DNA of 64,000 nt, taken from assembly GCA_964019135.1 (NCBI GenBank), contig OZ025258.1, forward strand, positions 29,506,186 to 29,570,185, read 5' to 3'. The DNA comes from Arenicola marina. Its lineage: Eukaryota; Annelida; Polychaeta; Arenicolidae. Below the pieces are notes generated by a model, which saw nothing but the letters and a program-made list of their open reading frames with translations, was not told the DNA's origin and did no database searches. This document shows positions 20,671 to 31,115 of the stretch, piece by piece. Positions within the stretch are counted from its first letter, which is position 1. Every line of letters starts with the position of its first letter. A program made the position numbers and the translations under genes.

Positions 20671-21713
20671 GGGTTGAGTTGCGGAGCACGATCGACCGCG
20701 ATCGACCGCCTCAGCGAGAGTAGTTCCGCATCATAATATTCAACTCTGGACGACGACTCTTCTGAAATACGTGGGGATAACCCTTAATTATTTAGTGGAC
20801 TAGCCGCCCCGCTCGCTCCGCTCGCGGGACGTCTAGCGTTCGTAGTAATAAGCGAAAGAAATAACAGTATGACAGTATTTTGTTTTATACGTCAAATAGT
20901 AGCAGGCAGAAGGTAGACATTGGGCAGAAATAATATCGATAATCATATTGACATAAATTGAGACCGGGAGCTACGGAATAACGGGACATACATGTTAAGG
21001 ATATTTAAACCCTGTGCAATTATTGTGCATCTAGTACAGAATACTCAAATTGCGGCCAAAGCACGATATAAGCGAATATCAGTCCAGTAAAACTAAGGCC
21101 CAAGCTCATACATTGATTGAGTAAAAAAAAGGGTTGATTGAGTTAAAAAAAGGGCTGTTTCCCGTCCGTTGTTCGTCATTTAACGTATTACTACTACCTT
21201 CAGTGGATAAAATCTGCCTGACGTCCTGGTTGGTCTATAGAATTGACGTGTAGACCGCTTAAATATACTGTAAAATTTGATCAAAGATCAAAAAGATCAA
21301 ATCAATTCAAATAGGCAAGGTTCCCCGGGCAGAGTTCGTTCTCTTGCTACTAAAGGGAAGTTGTGGACGCGAGACAGTACGGGATTTGTTTGCTTTGATG
21401 ACGGTTCGGGCGATAAGGCGTTGGGAGAAATATTATTACTGTTGGCACCAAGCCAGGTAGCCCGCCGCAGGCCGCGGGATATAAGGTGATAAGGACCCAG
21501 CGGTTGTGTTGACACATGCGATATCTTTAACACATCTAAGAGCGACGGCTGGATATTAATAGGTTCTCATGGCGTAGGTTCTCAAGGCGGCTGCTGGGGC
21601 CAATGGGCTCTTGCATGCCGCGGCATAGTGGGACAGACAGCTTCATTTTATTAGTATAGATATGCCCGCAACACATTGTTCGCGGCGGTCGCTCGTGCTC
21701 CGCAACTCAACCC
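20671..21713 (+). mobile_element. MITE with 29-bp terminal inverted repeats, carrying a Helitron
   Basis: The left end (20671-20699, beginning GGGTTGAGTTGCGGAGCACG) and the reverse complement of the right end (21685-21713) match at 28 of 29 positions. Without the internal Helitron the element would be only about 180 bp, so it is non-autonomous. Comparison with the empty sites in the array supports the borders. Any target duplication is at most 1-3 bp, so I do not assign a superfamily. Confidence 0.85.
20800..21660 (-). mobile_element. Non-autonomous Helitron (861 bp) nested in the MITE
   Basis: On the minus strand the element begins TCTATACTAATAAAATGAAG at 21660 and ends with a GC-rich imperfect hairpin (arms CCCGC and GCGGG) followed by GGCGGCTAG at 20800. 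The flanks on that strand are A before TC and T after CTAG. A-TC...CTAG-T with a terminal hairpin is the canonical Helitron end pair. No replication initiator or helicase is encoded. Confidence 0.85.
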
Positions 21714-21960
21714 TGAACTATTCACCTTGTTGGCTATGCATGTAGCAGGGGACAGCACTGTAAGCGGCCCTTCTACAGTGTCTATCACGGACCCTGCGGA
21801 CTACCGCATTCGAAGGTCTGAAAGACGTAGGCACCAATACAAAATACAGCTACAAATTCACGTTTATATGTGACAACCTGAGGTCAAAAGGTATATTCAA
21901 GGCTTAATTTCTAATGGCGAAGCGAGTGTTGTGCAGTATGCAACCATTGGGTGGCGAGTG

Positions 21961-23475
21961 TACCCCTGGCATTGCCCCGAAACAAACTTCTTTTCGTTGT
22001 GAGACGGACCTCAATACCTGAAAACCCACCAGGTAAATATTTGTACTGAACAATCTAGCTTCCCCTTACAAGGCGTATTCCAATACAAAGGGAACGCAAT
22101 AGCTGCATATCGTTCGTTTGCTACGGCCTGAATGGGTTGTCGTTTGGTACACTTACCAGCCTGTTCTCGATAACGGTTGCCTTTCAGTGTATAGTACAGA
22201 ACACCGTCAAGCAGATCGATAAACCGTTCCTAGCGAGTGTGTACTAGATCAGACGCCGTGCTTTACGTAGAATGTGCCACTAATTTCAAAACCCCTTTGT
22301 GAAAGTTGGAGAAATTGAGACATAGAGGTATATAATCCAGGGGTACCAGAGACCAAGGGTGCCAGAAGCCCCGACCTCTGGTCGTCTGAGCCGAAGGAGC
22401 CAATCAGCTTCCAGGGTTTGCAATTAGTTCAACTGGCACTGACAACTCATTATTCGTGGCTGCGGAACACGCATACATTATCCAAGAACGTGGAAGTTGT
22501 TTGTAGGGCAGAAAGCGGGGATGACTTAATGCAGGGCCATAGTTCTGCCGCTGTGGATTGTTACTTTCCATCATGTGGCATGTAAGCAAGGGTCTGTACA
22601 GCTATATCACAAGATTCAATACGATTTTTGTCCATGGAGAGTGGTCTTCAGTGAGCTATATCAGCACGACAACAGTGTTTGTACAACAGATAGCGGGACT
22701 GGATCTATGGTGATGACACCTGTCTTTAAGAACGTTATCCATCTCGTAGCGCCATACTTATTTACGTATGTCAGGGGATACACCTCGGACGGTTAAAGGG
22801 TAAGCGGGAGGTGAAGAGGTGAGAGCAAAATACAAAGGGCCGGTAGATATATTAATGGCGCTCCGGCGGGCCGGGGTCAAATCCCGGGGTCAACTGCATG
22901 GATAACACAGGACCTCTGGATCCGTGGGAAAGACCCACGCAGGTACACATGCGCACTTGCCATATTTCCCACTGGAGATTCTGATTAATACATTGCTGGG
23001 TTGGGAAGGGTTCCGCGCCAAAATAATCCCCCCTTTTCACGTCCGAAATCCGTTCGGAAGGGATATTTTTTCCATTGAGGAACCGGTTTACATGTCGCCG
23101 CCAGGTGGCCTGTTGCCCCTAGCACCAACTAAGCAAAGTGTTGTTTGAACGTAGAAGACCTGCGCTATAACACCATTCACGCCAACAGTTTGTTTAAAAC
23201 TCAGGTTTCAGGTGACTATATCAGCTATATTTTCCTATTTTGATAGCTCAATGCGGTTGTGTAAAATTACCAGTGATTTCGAGACATTTATAATGTCTCA
23301 GTGCCCGTATTGAAGACTGCCCAGCGCAGGTGTTCAAACTAAACAGCTGTCACTAACATACGCTTTTCATGTCAAATGTACCACGACCACCCCTCCCCTG
23401 TACCTCTCACCTTATTGCCCACCCACACTATGAACTAGCACATCTGAATGCCAGATATAACGCCAACGAACAAAA
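21961..23475. other. Non-coding stretch, no gene recognised
   Basis: Only short frames; no terminal repeats noticed. Confidence 0.5.
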
Positions 23476-23541
23476 TACCATAATCACAACAAACATTATA
23501 CCATGAGCACAACAAACATTATACCATAATCACAACGGACA
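23476..23541 (+). repeat. 23-bp tandem repeat, about 2.8 copies
   Basis: Units TACCATAATCACAACAAACA at 23476, 23499 and 23522 with small changes. Array units have a single related word near 37965. Confidence 0.85.
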
Positions 23542-23679
23542 GACGGCAAAATGAGAGAAACCGATTATGTGACCGGAATTTTTGCATTTTATTTAATTTT
23601 GTAACTATTAGTACCAACGAGATAGATAAAATGCTTACTAATGGTAAATCAAAATGTCAGGACAGCACAGAATGTAATA

Positions 23680-23767
23680 ACCTATGACACATAATGTAAT
23701 ATACTATACCACATAATGTAATAACCTATAACATATAATGTAATAACCTATAACACATAATGTATTA
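23680..23767 (+). repeat. 22-bp tandem repeat, 4 copies
   Basis: Units ACCTATAACACATAATGTAA-like, starting at 23680, 23702, 23724 and 23746. Units 2 and 3 of the array keep only a single related word just left of their 34-bp minisatellite. Confidence 0.85.
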
Positions 23768-23854
23768 ACGAACCAACTTTTAAGGGTGTCGAGCGACGTG
23801 CTCTTTGACGCTAACTCCGTTTAAACTTGTTTTATCCACTCATCCGCAGAATGA

Positions 23855-24372
23855 TCCTAACGGGGTGGCGGGCTGGCGGGTGGACTGATAGTGACGGGGT
23901 GGCGGGCTGGGGGGTGGACTGATAGTGACGGGGTGGCGGGCTGGGGGGTGGGCTGATAGTGACGGGGTGGCGGGCTGGCGGGTGGACTGATAGTGACGGG
24001 GTGGCGGGCTGGGGGGTGGACTGATAGTGACGGGGTGGCGGGCTGGGAGGTGGACTGATAGTGACGGGGTGGCGGGCTGGCGGGTGGACTGATAGTGACG
24101 GGGTGGCGGGCTGGGGTGTGAACTGATAGTGACGGGGTGGCGGGCTGGGGGGTGGACTGATAGTGACGGGGTGGCGGGCTGGGAGGTGGACTGATAGTGA
24201 CGGGGTGGCGGGCTGGGGTGTGGACTGATAGTGATGGGGTAGCTGGCTGGGGGATGGACTGATAGTGACGGGGTGGCGGGCTGGGGTTGGATTGATAGTG
24301 ACGGGGTGACGGGCTGGAGTGCGGACTCATCCCGCCGGGGTGACGGGCTGGGGTGCGGGCTGATCCCGACTG
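23855..24372 (-). repeat. 34-bp minisatellite downstream of array gene 1, about 15 copies
   Basis: On the plus strand the unit is GACGGGGTGGCGGGCTGGGG followed by GGTGGACTGATAGT; successive starts are exactly 34 bp apart (23893, 23927, 23961, 23995). Since 34 is not a multiple of three, the proline-rich open frame over it cycles through three readings, which is typical of a repeat and not of a real protein. It ends about 25 bp before the stop codon of the gene, so it may be transcribed as 3' UTR. Confidence 0.92.
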
Positions 24373-24394
24373 GGCGACGTAAGTCCTGTCATTT

Positions 24395-27300
24395 TTAGTG
24401 ACACTTGCCGAGCTTCATTACACAGTCGATAGTATTTGCCGAGACCCAGTCGGGGTGTTTCTCCGCCAGATGGGCCTTCACGGTCTCCAGACCCACCGGC
24501 GTAGGTCCCAGCTCACGGACCACCTGCTCGGCGCGCAGATGGTTCCGCATTCTGTGCCACGCACATCTCGTGTTGTGGAGGAACTGTTTCCGCCAGGCGT
24601 CAGTGCCCTGGGAGTCCAATCCCATCTCAGCCATGAAGCCGCGGATCGCAGAGGACGTTGGGGCACTGCACTCAAGGGTTACTGGATGCGTTTTGAGAAA
24701 GTTCTGCACCAGGCGTTGGCGGTTAAAGGTCAACGGATCTGGTCTATGCTTTTTGTAGAGCTTTATTACAAACTCGGTAGTCTCTACCGGGGCCCAGTCG
24801 GGGTGTTCCTTCGCCAGGTGGGCCTTCACGATCTCCACTCCCACCGGCGTAGGTCCCAGCTCACGGACCACCAGCTTGGCGCGCAGATGGCTCTGCCTCT
24901 CATACCAGGTGGATTGCGTGTGATCGCTCAACTTGGTCCGCCAGGCGCCAGTGCCTTGAGAGTCCAATCCTATCTTAGCCATGGAACCGCGGATCACAGA
25001 GGACGACGGGCCACGGCTCTCGAGGGTTACTGGATGCGTTTTAAGCAAGTTCTGCATCAGGCGTCGGCGGCTCGAGCGCGTCGGATCCGGGTGGAGCCCC
25101 TTGTATAGCTTCATTACAAACTCGGTAGTCCTTCCCGGGGCCCAGTCGGGGTGTTCCTTCGCCAGGTGGGCCTTCACGGTCTCCACCCCCACCGGCGTGG
25201 ACCCCAGCTCACGGATCACCTGCTTGGCGCGCAGATGGCTCCGCATGCCATGCCAGCTGGACTTTGTGTTGTCGGTCAACTTCTTCCGCCAGGCCAGGCC
25301 CTGGGAGTCCAATCCCATCTTAGCCATGAGGCTGTGGACTTCAGAGGCCGAGGGCCAACAGCTGAGTGGGGTCACCGGATGCGTTTGCACTAAGTTCTGC
25401 AGCAGACGTTTTTTAACCAGTTGGCTGTTAGCGTCCGTCCTCTCAAGTTTGGACTTTCCGGGGCCCAGTGGAAAAACCGAGCGACCCGGGGAGGGTGCCG
25501 AGCGACCCGGAGAAGGCGCCGAGCGACCCGGAGAAGGCGTCGAGCGACCCGGAGAGGGCGTTAAGCGACCCCGGGAGGCCCCGGAACTTGCCGGCGATCG
25601 TCCCAAAAGACCCCAAAAGGGCCGTAAACCACCTCTGGATTGATCCTCACCTCGAATAACCCCCTCCTGCCTGTCTCCGAATTTGCTCATCTCGTTGGGT
25701 CGTGTAGTCCGTCGTTCTACACTTCCCTCATCAAACCCCTTCTCATCAGCCCCCTCCTCGTCAACCCCCCTCTCATCCACCCCCTCCTCATCAACCCAGC
25801 GGCCTTCAGTGGTGCCATCCTCGGGCTTGAACCGTTTCGGGGGCGGAGGCTGAGCCCCATCCCGAGTCGCAGTCACCTGTCGCTTCAAGGACATCCCGGC
25901 CCTGAATGTGACCCCGAGCCGCTCTCTATCCCTGATCCGTGTATCCGTGACAAATGTCCTGTGTCCCGAGTCCTGTACCTTGCTGTCAGAGGTCGGGAGC
26001 GGCCGGTCGACAGCGACAGGATCGCTCAACTTGGTCCGCCAGGCGTCAGTCCCTTGAGAGTCAAATCCTATCTTAGCCATGGAACCGCGGATCGCAGAGG
26101 ACGACGGGCCACGGCTCTCGAGGGTTACTGGATGCGTTTGAAGCAAGTTCTGCATCAGGCGTTGGCGGCTCGAGCGCGTCGGATCCGGGTGGAGCCCCTT
26201 GTACAGCCTCATTACAACCTCGGTAGTCTTTCCCGGGGCCCAGTCGGGGTGTTCCTTCGCCAGGTGGGCCTTCACGGTCTCCACCCCCACCGGCGTGGAC
26301 CCCAGCTCACGGACCACCTGCTTGGCGCGCAGATGGCTCCGCATGCCATGCCAGCTGGACTTCGTGTTGTCGGTCAACTTCTTCCGCCAGGCCAGGCCCT
26401 GGGAGTCCAATCCCATCTTAGCCATGAGGCTGTGGACTTCAGAGGCCGAGGGCCAACAGCTGAGTGGGGTCACCGGATGCGTTTGCACTAAGTTCTGCAG
26501 CAGACGTTTGACCAGTTCGCTGTTAGCGCGCGTCTTCTCAAGTTGGGACTTTCCGGGGCCCAGTGGAAAAACCGAGCGACCCGGGGAGGGTGCCGAGCGA
26601 CCCGGAGAAGGCGCCGAGGGACCCGGAGAAGGTGCCGAGCGATCCGGAGAGGGCGTTAAGCGACCCCGGGAGGCCCCGGAACTTGCCGGCGATCGTCCCA
26701 AAAGACCCCAAAGGGGCCGTAAACCACCTCTGGATTGATCCTCACCTCGACTAACCCCCTCCTGCCTGTCTCCGAATTTGCTCATCTCGTTGGGTCGTGT
26801 AGTCCGTCGTTCTACACTTCCCTCATCAAACCCCTTCTCATCAGCCCCCTCCTCGTCAACCCGCTCCTCATCCACCCCCTCCTCATTAACCCAGCGGCCT
26901 TCAGTGGTGCCATCCTCGGGCTTGAACCGTTTCGGGGGCGGAGGCTGAGCCTCATCCCGAGTCGCAGTCACCTGTCGTTTGAAGGACATCCCGGCCCTGA
27001 ATGTGACCCCGAGCCGCTCTCTATCCCTGATCCGTGTATCCGTGACAAATGTCCTGTGTCCCGAGTCCTGTACCTTGCTGTCAGAGGTCGGGAGCGGCCG
27101 GTCCATGTCCTCGGATAGGCGGCTGTCCTCAAGAATCTGTTCCATGAGAGTGTCATCATTGTGGGCGGTATCATCATTGTCCATAGTTTCAGCGACAGTA
27201 TCATCACTTTCGACGCTATAAGCACTGCCGTGAATGCCAGTCCCATCATCATCATCATCATCTTCGTCGTCATCGTAGCCATCGTCGAAGTCTTCACCAT

Positions 27301-27754
27301 GGTCCTCGTACCATCGTGCTCTTGCAAGGCTGACAGAATCGCGCCGGACGGGAGGGTAAAAGTCCTTCGGGTTCAGTGGTAACAACCGGAGGTTGTGGCA
27401 CAGTTCTACCTTAAACAACTCGCGCACCATACGGAAGATTTCGTTGCCATGGTAAAGGTTGCTACTTGGCCACAATTCGGCCATCGACCGTGCCACCATA
27501 CTCTCCGTGGTACTCCTAAGTACCTTGCTGGCGTCAGACCCACCCGGGTCTTTTGAGATTACACCCAACCGCGACACACTTGTCTGTTCAAGTTTCTTTC
27601 CACATTTTAAATCTTTCCGACCACCCAGGGTCTTCCGGATGTCAGGAAGTACTGATTTTGCTCGAATTCCGATGGGAGCCGCCGAACCTGATGACGTGTC
27701 TAAACGGCTACAATGAGCATTGCGCATGCGTGTCCATTTTGATTCGGCGTCCAT
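24395..27754 (-). CDS. Array gene copy 1: unrecognised repeat-domain protein (1119 aa, internally duplicated)
   Basis: Starts at the ATG of MDAESKWTRM in good context (AAAATGG); the frame opens 10 codons earlier at a GTG. The N-terminal ~140 residues are conserved between copies. Then come an Asp-rich stretch (about 152-172), an Arg/Lys-rich part with KRFKPEDG as a possible nuclear signal, VDEEG repeats from a 15-bp minisatellite, and SPGRSAP repeats from a 21-bp minisatellite. Helical-looking repeats of about 112 residues form the C-terminus: THPVT, MGLDSQG, AWR, HLRA, ELGxTPVG, KAHLAxxHPDW. A 1095-bp (365-codon) segment is duplicated in frame, so this copy has five such repeats, one cut short at the duplication joint. 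I do not recognise the family. Minus-strand neighbour copies lie 13.2 and 26.3 kb away. Confidence 0.78.
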   Translation of the reverse strand: MDAESKWTRMRNAHCSRLDTSSGSAAPIGIRAKSVLPDIRKTLGGRKDLKCGKKLEQTSVSRLGVISKDPGGSDASKVLRSTTESMVARSMAELWPSSNLYHGNEIFRMVRELFKVELCHNLRLLPLNPKDFYPPVRRDSVSLARARWYEDHGEDFDDGYDDDEDDDDDDGTGIHGSAYSVESDDTVAETMDNDDTAHNDDTLMEQILEDSRLSEDMDRPLPTSDSKVQDSGHRTFVTDTRIRDRERLGVTFRAGMSFKRQVTATRDEAQPPPPKRFKPEDGTTEGRWVNEEGVDEERVDEEGADEKGFDEGSVERRTTRPNEMSKFGDRQEGVSRGEDQSRGGLRPLWGLLGRSPASSGASRGRLTPSPDRSAPSPGPSAPSPGRSAPSPGRSVFPLGPGKSQLEKTRANSELVKRLLQNLVQTHPVTPLSCWPSASEVHSLMAKMGLDSQGLAWRKKLTDNTKSSWHGMRSHLRAKQVVRELGSTPVGVETVKAHLAKEHPDWAPGKTTEVVMRLYKGLHPDPTRSSRQRLMQNLLQTHPVTLESRGPSSSAIRGSMAKIGFDSQGTDAWRTKLSDPVAVDRPLPTSDSKVQDSGHRTFVTDTRIRDRERLGVTFRAGMSLKRQVTATRDGAQPPPPKRFKPEDGTTEGRWVDEEGVDERGVDEEGADEKGFDEGSVERRTTRPNEMSKFGDRQEGVIRGEDQSRGGLRPFWGLLGRSPASSGASRGRLTPSPGRSTPSPGRSAPSPGRSAPSPGRSVFPLGPGKSKLERTDANSQLVKKRLLQNLVQTHPVTPLSCWPSASEVHSLMAKMGLDSQGLAWRKKLTDNTKSSWHGMRSHLRAKQVIRELGSTPVGVETVKAHLAKEHPDWAPGRTTEFVMKLYKGLHPDPTRSSRRRLMQNLLKTHPVTLESRGPSSSVIRGSMAKIGLDSQGTGAWRTKLSDHTQSTWYERQSHLRAKLVVRELGPTPVGVEIVKAHLAKEHPDWAPVETTEFVIKLYKKHRPDPLTFNRQRLVQNFLKTHPVTLECSAPTSSAIRGFMAEMGLDSQGTDAWRKQFLHNTRCAWHRMRNHLRAEQVVRELGPTPVGLETVKAHLAEKHPDWVSANTIDCVMKLGKCH

Positions 27755-27980
27755 TTTGAAGACCTGGATGTTCCCAGTAGCCACGGCGTTCTCTGGTGAA
27801 GTTAGAATTAACGAGATTTATATATATAACAATGTAACAAGAGTTATCAGGGATAACAAGTTATCAACACATGTCAGTGTGACGCATTTATCAAACATTA
27901 AAGAGTATGAAACTATACATGAAGACATATTATATGAGGTATCAAGATAAATTACAAAGGAAAGGAAATTAGCTAAGGAG
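27755..27980. promoter_or_regulatory. Upstream region of array gene copy 1
   Basis: Sequence just before the ATG is shared with copies 2 and 3. It should hold 5' UTR and promoter by position. A TATATATAT run lies near 27820, 66 bp upstream of the ATG. I see no decisive promoter element. Confidence 0.4.
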
Positions 27981-28212
27981 TGTATAATCACGATATCGAC
28001 ATGCAATGTTGTCTCTTGTAAATGCAACTCTTGCTTAATGTGCAGCTTAGCGGTAAACGGTAGGAACGTAGAGTTTGTGAAAAGGTTGTTTAATATTTCC
28101 ATGTGCAATAAATGTTATATATACATAATTGATTACTATTATCATCATTGTCGGTCAATAGCACTTGTGGTGATGCTTTCTGTTAACTTTCAATACCCAC
28201 GCTAAAAAAAGC
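27981..28212 (+). mobile_element. LINE 3'-end remnant (unit 1, first remnant)
   Basis: In the plus frame near 27990-28055 the translation STCNVVSCKCNSCLMC resembles the last residues of the LINE remnant at 34375-34437 (STSDVSLCHCNLCTLC). Both are followed by a shared ATCATTGTCGGTCAATAGCA segment. It is a non-LTR retrotransposon tail, truncated at the 5' side. Units 2 and 3 have lost the cysteine-coding part (compare 41178 with 28007). Confidence 0.6.
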
Positions 28213-28324
28213 TTTATCCTATGTTCCATCTATATACATATTGATGTATATATAAGCGCAGTGACAGGTTTATCATATGTTCCATCTATATACATATTGA
28301 TGTATATATAAGCGCAGTGACAAA
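28213..28324 (+). repeat. 56-bp tandem duplication (two copies, unit 1)
   Basis: TTTATCCTATGTTCCATC at 28213 and TTTATCATATGTTCCATC at 28269, each continuing through TATATAAGCGCAGTGACA. The same pair exists at 41348-41459 and 54442-54553. Confidence 0.9.
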
Positions 28325-29122
28325 GACTGACTAACGGGCCGAAGATTACTCCTGTTCCCTCTGTCTGATGAGTTCTACTCCTGGCACAGAACACAATGGC
28401 CATACCATACTACAGTTAAGATACAACGGGCTATTTAAACTTATACTTAAGGCTTAACGAGGCCATTCAAACATACGCTGACGGAAAGGATGCCACACAG
28501 ACGCTATTGCTCACATGAACGTTTCATCCTTTTGGCTGCAGAATGCAAACAGCAATCCGCGTGGCCCTTCTCCAGTGTCTGTCACAGACCATGTGGAGTT
28601 GTACCGCAGCCGAAGGTTTTAAGTGCCAGCCTAAAAGTTCAAGGATGTATCCAAGGGTAAGCATTTCATGGCGAAGCGAGTGCTTTGCACTATGCCACCA
28701 CTGAGTGGAGGGGGTCCACATGGCCGGTCACCACATCCCTGGCCGCCCACATGGGCGTATCATCACTGAAACACTCGCATCAATGCATCATGTTTGTTTT
28801 CCAAATCTCCGGCATCACACAGAGGCCCGTGTATTGGAACCTTGTTAAACAAGGCATTGCCGCGATACCGACTGACTTTCTTTATGGAACGAATCTCTGT
28901 TGATGAACCCTCATGAGGGGAAGAATATTAATAAACAATCTTATAGCTTGTGAGATTAAAGCGCAGTTGAAGTTAGATACAGAATACGCATTTATATATT
29001 CTACAACATAGTTCAAGACACCCCTCCCCCCCCCCCCCTTCTCGCGCCCTGGCTTCCGTCCTGAGGTCAATTGTTTAATTTACCTTAGGCTAAGTGTTTG
29101 CCGTATGTCACACCTTGCAACA
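28325..29122. other. Non-coding part of unit 1
   Basis: Shared with units 2 and 3 and partly with 20.6-22.0 kb. Unit 1 lacks about 50 bp found near 41760-41810 in unit 2. A run of about 11 C residues lies near 29028. No gene recognised. Confidence 0.5.
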
Positions 29123-29292
29123 CCACCCCTATAGGAAGGAATGTTGGTGTTTTAGGCCACTTTTGTGCACATACAGGCTAAATTGGGCCAAGGAACCTCC
29201 CGAGACGATGAAGGATGAAGGAATGAAACATGCCCCAGATTAGGTGCCCGAGCCCGGATTCGAACCCAGGACCTATTGATCCACCCCTGTAG
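29123..29292 (-). mobile_element. 5'-truncated SINE with target duplications, present only in unit 1
   Basis: The body (29135-29280) is the reverse complement of the distal two thirds of the SINE at 16105-16285; it retains the B box but not the A box. It is flanked by CCACCCCTATAG (29123-29134) and CCACCCCTGTAG (29281-29292), a 12-bp duplication with one difference. Units 2 and 3 show the uninterrupted site ACCACCCCTATAGACAGCAC at 42303 and 55397, so this insertion occurred after the units separated or was lost from them. Confidence 0.92.
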
Positions 29293-29754
29293 ACAGCACA
29301 CAATATCCCCACCAAGCTGTAACCATCCCACCCCACCACTCACACCTTCCCTAATCCCCAAACCATACATTGAAATATTGACACTACGAACGTACTGATA
29401 GAAGGCTGGCGAAGTAGGTTATGACAACTATAGATTATATCGCATCAAAGAAATACGCCTGTGATATCCAGGACCTGTCTTAACACAATGTTGATGTAAG
29501 GGTTCACTATTCGGAAAACTTTCTTAATTTGGTTAGAATGCTCACATTACCAAATATCAACTTCTTTCGTTGCCTCTGCTGCGGTTAAACAGTGTGTAAC
29601 ATCCAAGGTCATTTATGCAGTTACTGCCCTGTTTTAGTTGTACACGTCGATGTACATTTCATTGATGTCATTGACAGACACACAGCCTTGTGTGTTCCTT
29701 TCCGGTGCAGCGGTATATGTATAGAGCGCGGCGCAATGTGCGACTGACATATAG

Positions 29755-29990
29755 CGCCTCAAAAAGTAACGCGATAAAATCGAATGCGCTGAAATATAAC
29801 GCCTCAAAAAGTATCGGAAACAAAAATAACGTCTTAAAAAATCAAGCGGTGAAAAGCAATTCAATAAAATCTGACTAAAAGTAATGGAATTAAAATTTAC
29901 CGCTATTAAAATTTGCCGCGTTAAAACGTAGCGCGTTAGAAAAAAATACCCTACGAAATCTAACAGTAAGGCGATAAAATCTATTTTTAG
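29755..29990. repeat. Degenerate 15-bp-periodic repeat (unit 1)
   Basis: Words of the type AACGCSTNAAAAAGT recur every 14-16 bp. On the plus strand the 15-bp period gives pentapeptides such as NAIKS, NALKY, NASKS, NVLKN; on the minus strand RYFLR and RYISA. The period is locally in frame but not conserved over the whole stretch. Origin unknown; equivalents are at 42763-42990 and 55857-56084. Confidence 0.6.
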
Positions 29991-30429
29991 CGACGCACGC
30001 TGATGCAGAAAGTACGGGCAAACAAACGGCTTGAACATGAGGTGCTACTGGTTGAAACCCAATGAAAGTATGGCGGCCTCGGATGTTTTTCATTTGAGAA
30101 AACTCTCACATGACGACGTCCCTGGGACAAAATGTACTGGGGTTGAGTCAATACTTACCAACACTGATGTACCGTTATTTTTTTCACGCTATGAACGGAA
30201 AGACCATTGCTATGTCCAATAACAACAATAGTTCCGAAATATTCCGTAGGAGCAAAAATATTTTTCTACAATTAAGATGCGCAATGCGCTGCACCAGACC
30301 TGGCCCCACCACTTTCTTTTGATGTTGTACGGTTATATACAGGGGCAGGGATTATGCAAGCTCCTTGTTCTGGTGTTTAATATTGCTAATATACATTTCC
30401 TCAACGTACATTGTTAGCCAGGCACTGTG

Positions 30430-30560
30430 AGGGGGCGCAATGCTCGATATAGGGGGGGGGGGTGCAGCAGCCACTGTTTGCTTAGGTTTAGGAGCCTGTG
30501 CGCCCTCACCCCACCCCGCCTCCGCGTTGCCCCCCCACCCCCACCCCACCCCCCAAAAAA
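30430..30560. repeat. G-run/C-run low-complexity stretch (unit 1)
   Basis: A G run near 30462 and C-rich runs near 30530-30556. No coding meaning seen. Confidence 0.6.
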
Positions 30561-30879
30561 AATCCAGTTTCATCCCACTTTCATATCATTGTCGCATATC
30601 ATTCTTGGCCAAAGTTAATCTTTCATGTGTACATAAGTGACCAACATCACTTTCTTCTCTACAAGCCGTATTTCCCATGGTTGGTCTTAGACCTAAGCAT
30701 TACATATCAATGTTCATATTATGCACATGTTTCGTAGCTTTTTTGAAAACCTGTTAAGAAAATTCTTTCAGCGTTCCATTGATGTTTAATTTGCATTCAA
30801 GACCATCTCACCGAACAAATGACAGCGGGAGGGGTGTGGATCTCGGAATATTTGAAACCGTCAGTGACGCTGCGGCCCG

Positions 30880-31115
30880 TGGGGGGGGGGGGCGGGGCTC
30901 GTATACTAAGTTGGTGGGGGGTGTGGGTTCCGTGAGGTTCGTTGATGCCTGAGAGAGTGGATATTTGTGATGAAAAAGATACCCCTATAGAGCTGATGTT
31001 ATAAAACTTCTGACCGGGGAGGGGGGGGGGGGCGCTCTCAAATTGTGCATTTATAGACGGGTTACCGCGAAAACTTCCCCTTCTGGGCGGATTTTGGTGA
31101 TAAAAGTAGCAATTA
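30880..31115 (+). repeat. G-rich dispersed repeat, unit 1 copy
   Basis: Contains a G run, CTCGTATACTAAGTTGGTGG, the word TTTGTGATGAAAAAGATA, a second G run, and TCTGGGCGGATTTTGG. The same order is found, diverged, inside the 480-bp repeats at 3980-4185 and 12346-12551, and in units 2 and 3. Here the first module (about 55 bp) occurs once, but three times in the later units. Confidence 0.8.

Larger units (their letters stand above)
20535..21960 (+). repeat. Old relative of the unit segment at 28.04-28.73 kb, interrupted by nested transposons
   Basis: Matches begin at ATTATGCAGCTAAGC (compare 28040), continue through AACATACACTGACGGTAAGG (compare 28470) to TATTGCTCA at 20660, and resume at 21714 with TGAAC. 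They go on through the CAGTGTCTATCAC segment (compare 28578) and ATGGCGAAGCGAGTG (compare 28668). The gap between the two parts is exactly the MITE described at 20671-21713. Array units at 28502, 41640 and 54735 show the site without the insertion. Confidence 0.8.

Noticed and set aside
23857-24330. Long proline-rich minus-strand open frame
   Set aside because: It lies wholly in the 34-bp minisatellite and cycles through three readings every 102 bp. The same holds for the frames at 38168-38881 and 51319-51975.
24398-26738. Several plus-strand open frames of 117-283 codons
   Set aside because: They are antisense to array gene copy 1 and arise from its repetitive, GC-rich codons. The equivalents at 39123-40304 and 52217-53398 are shadows too.
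27755-27784. Ten extra N-terminal residues in array gene copy 1
   Set aside because: That extension begins at GTG. A eukaryotic start is more likely at the following ATG in good context. The same choice was made for copies 2 and 3, the methyltransferase-like gene and LINE ORF1.
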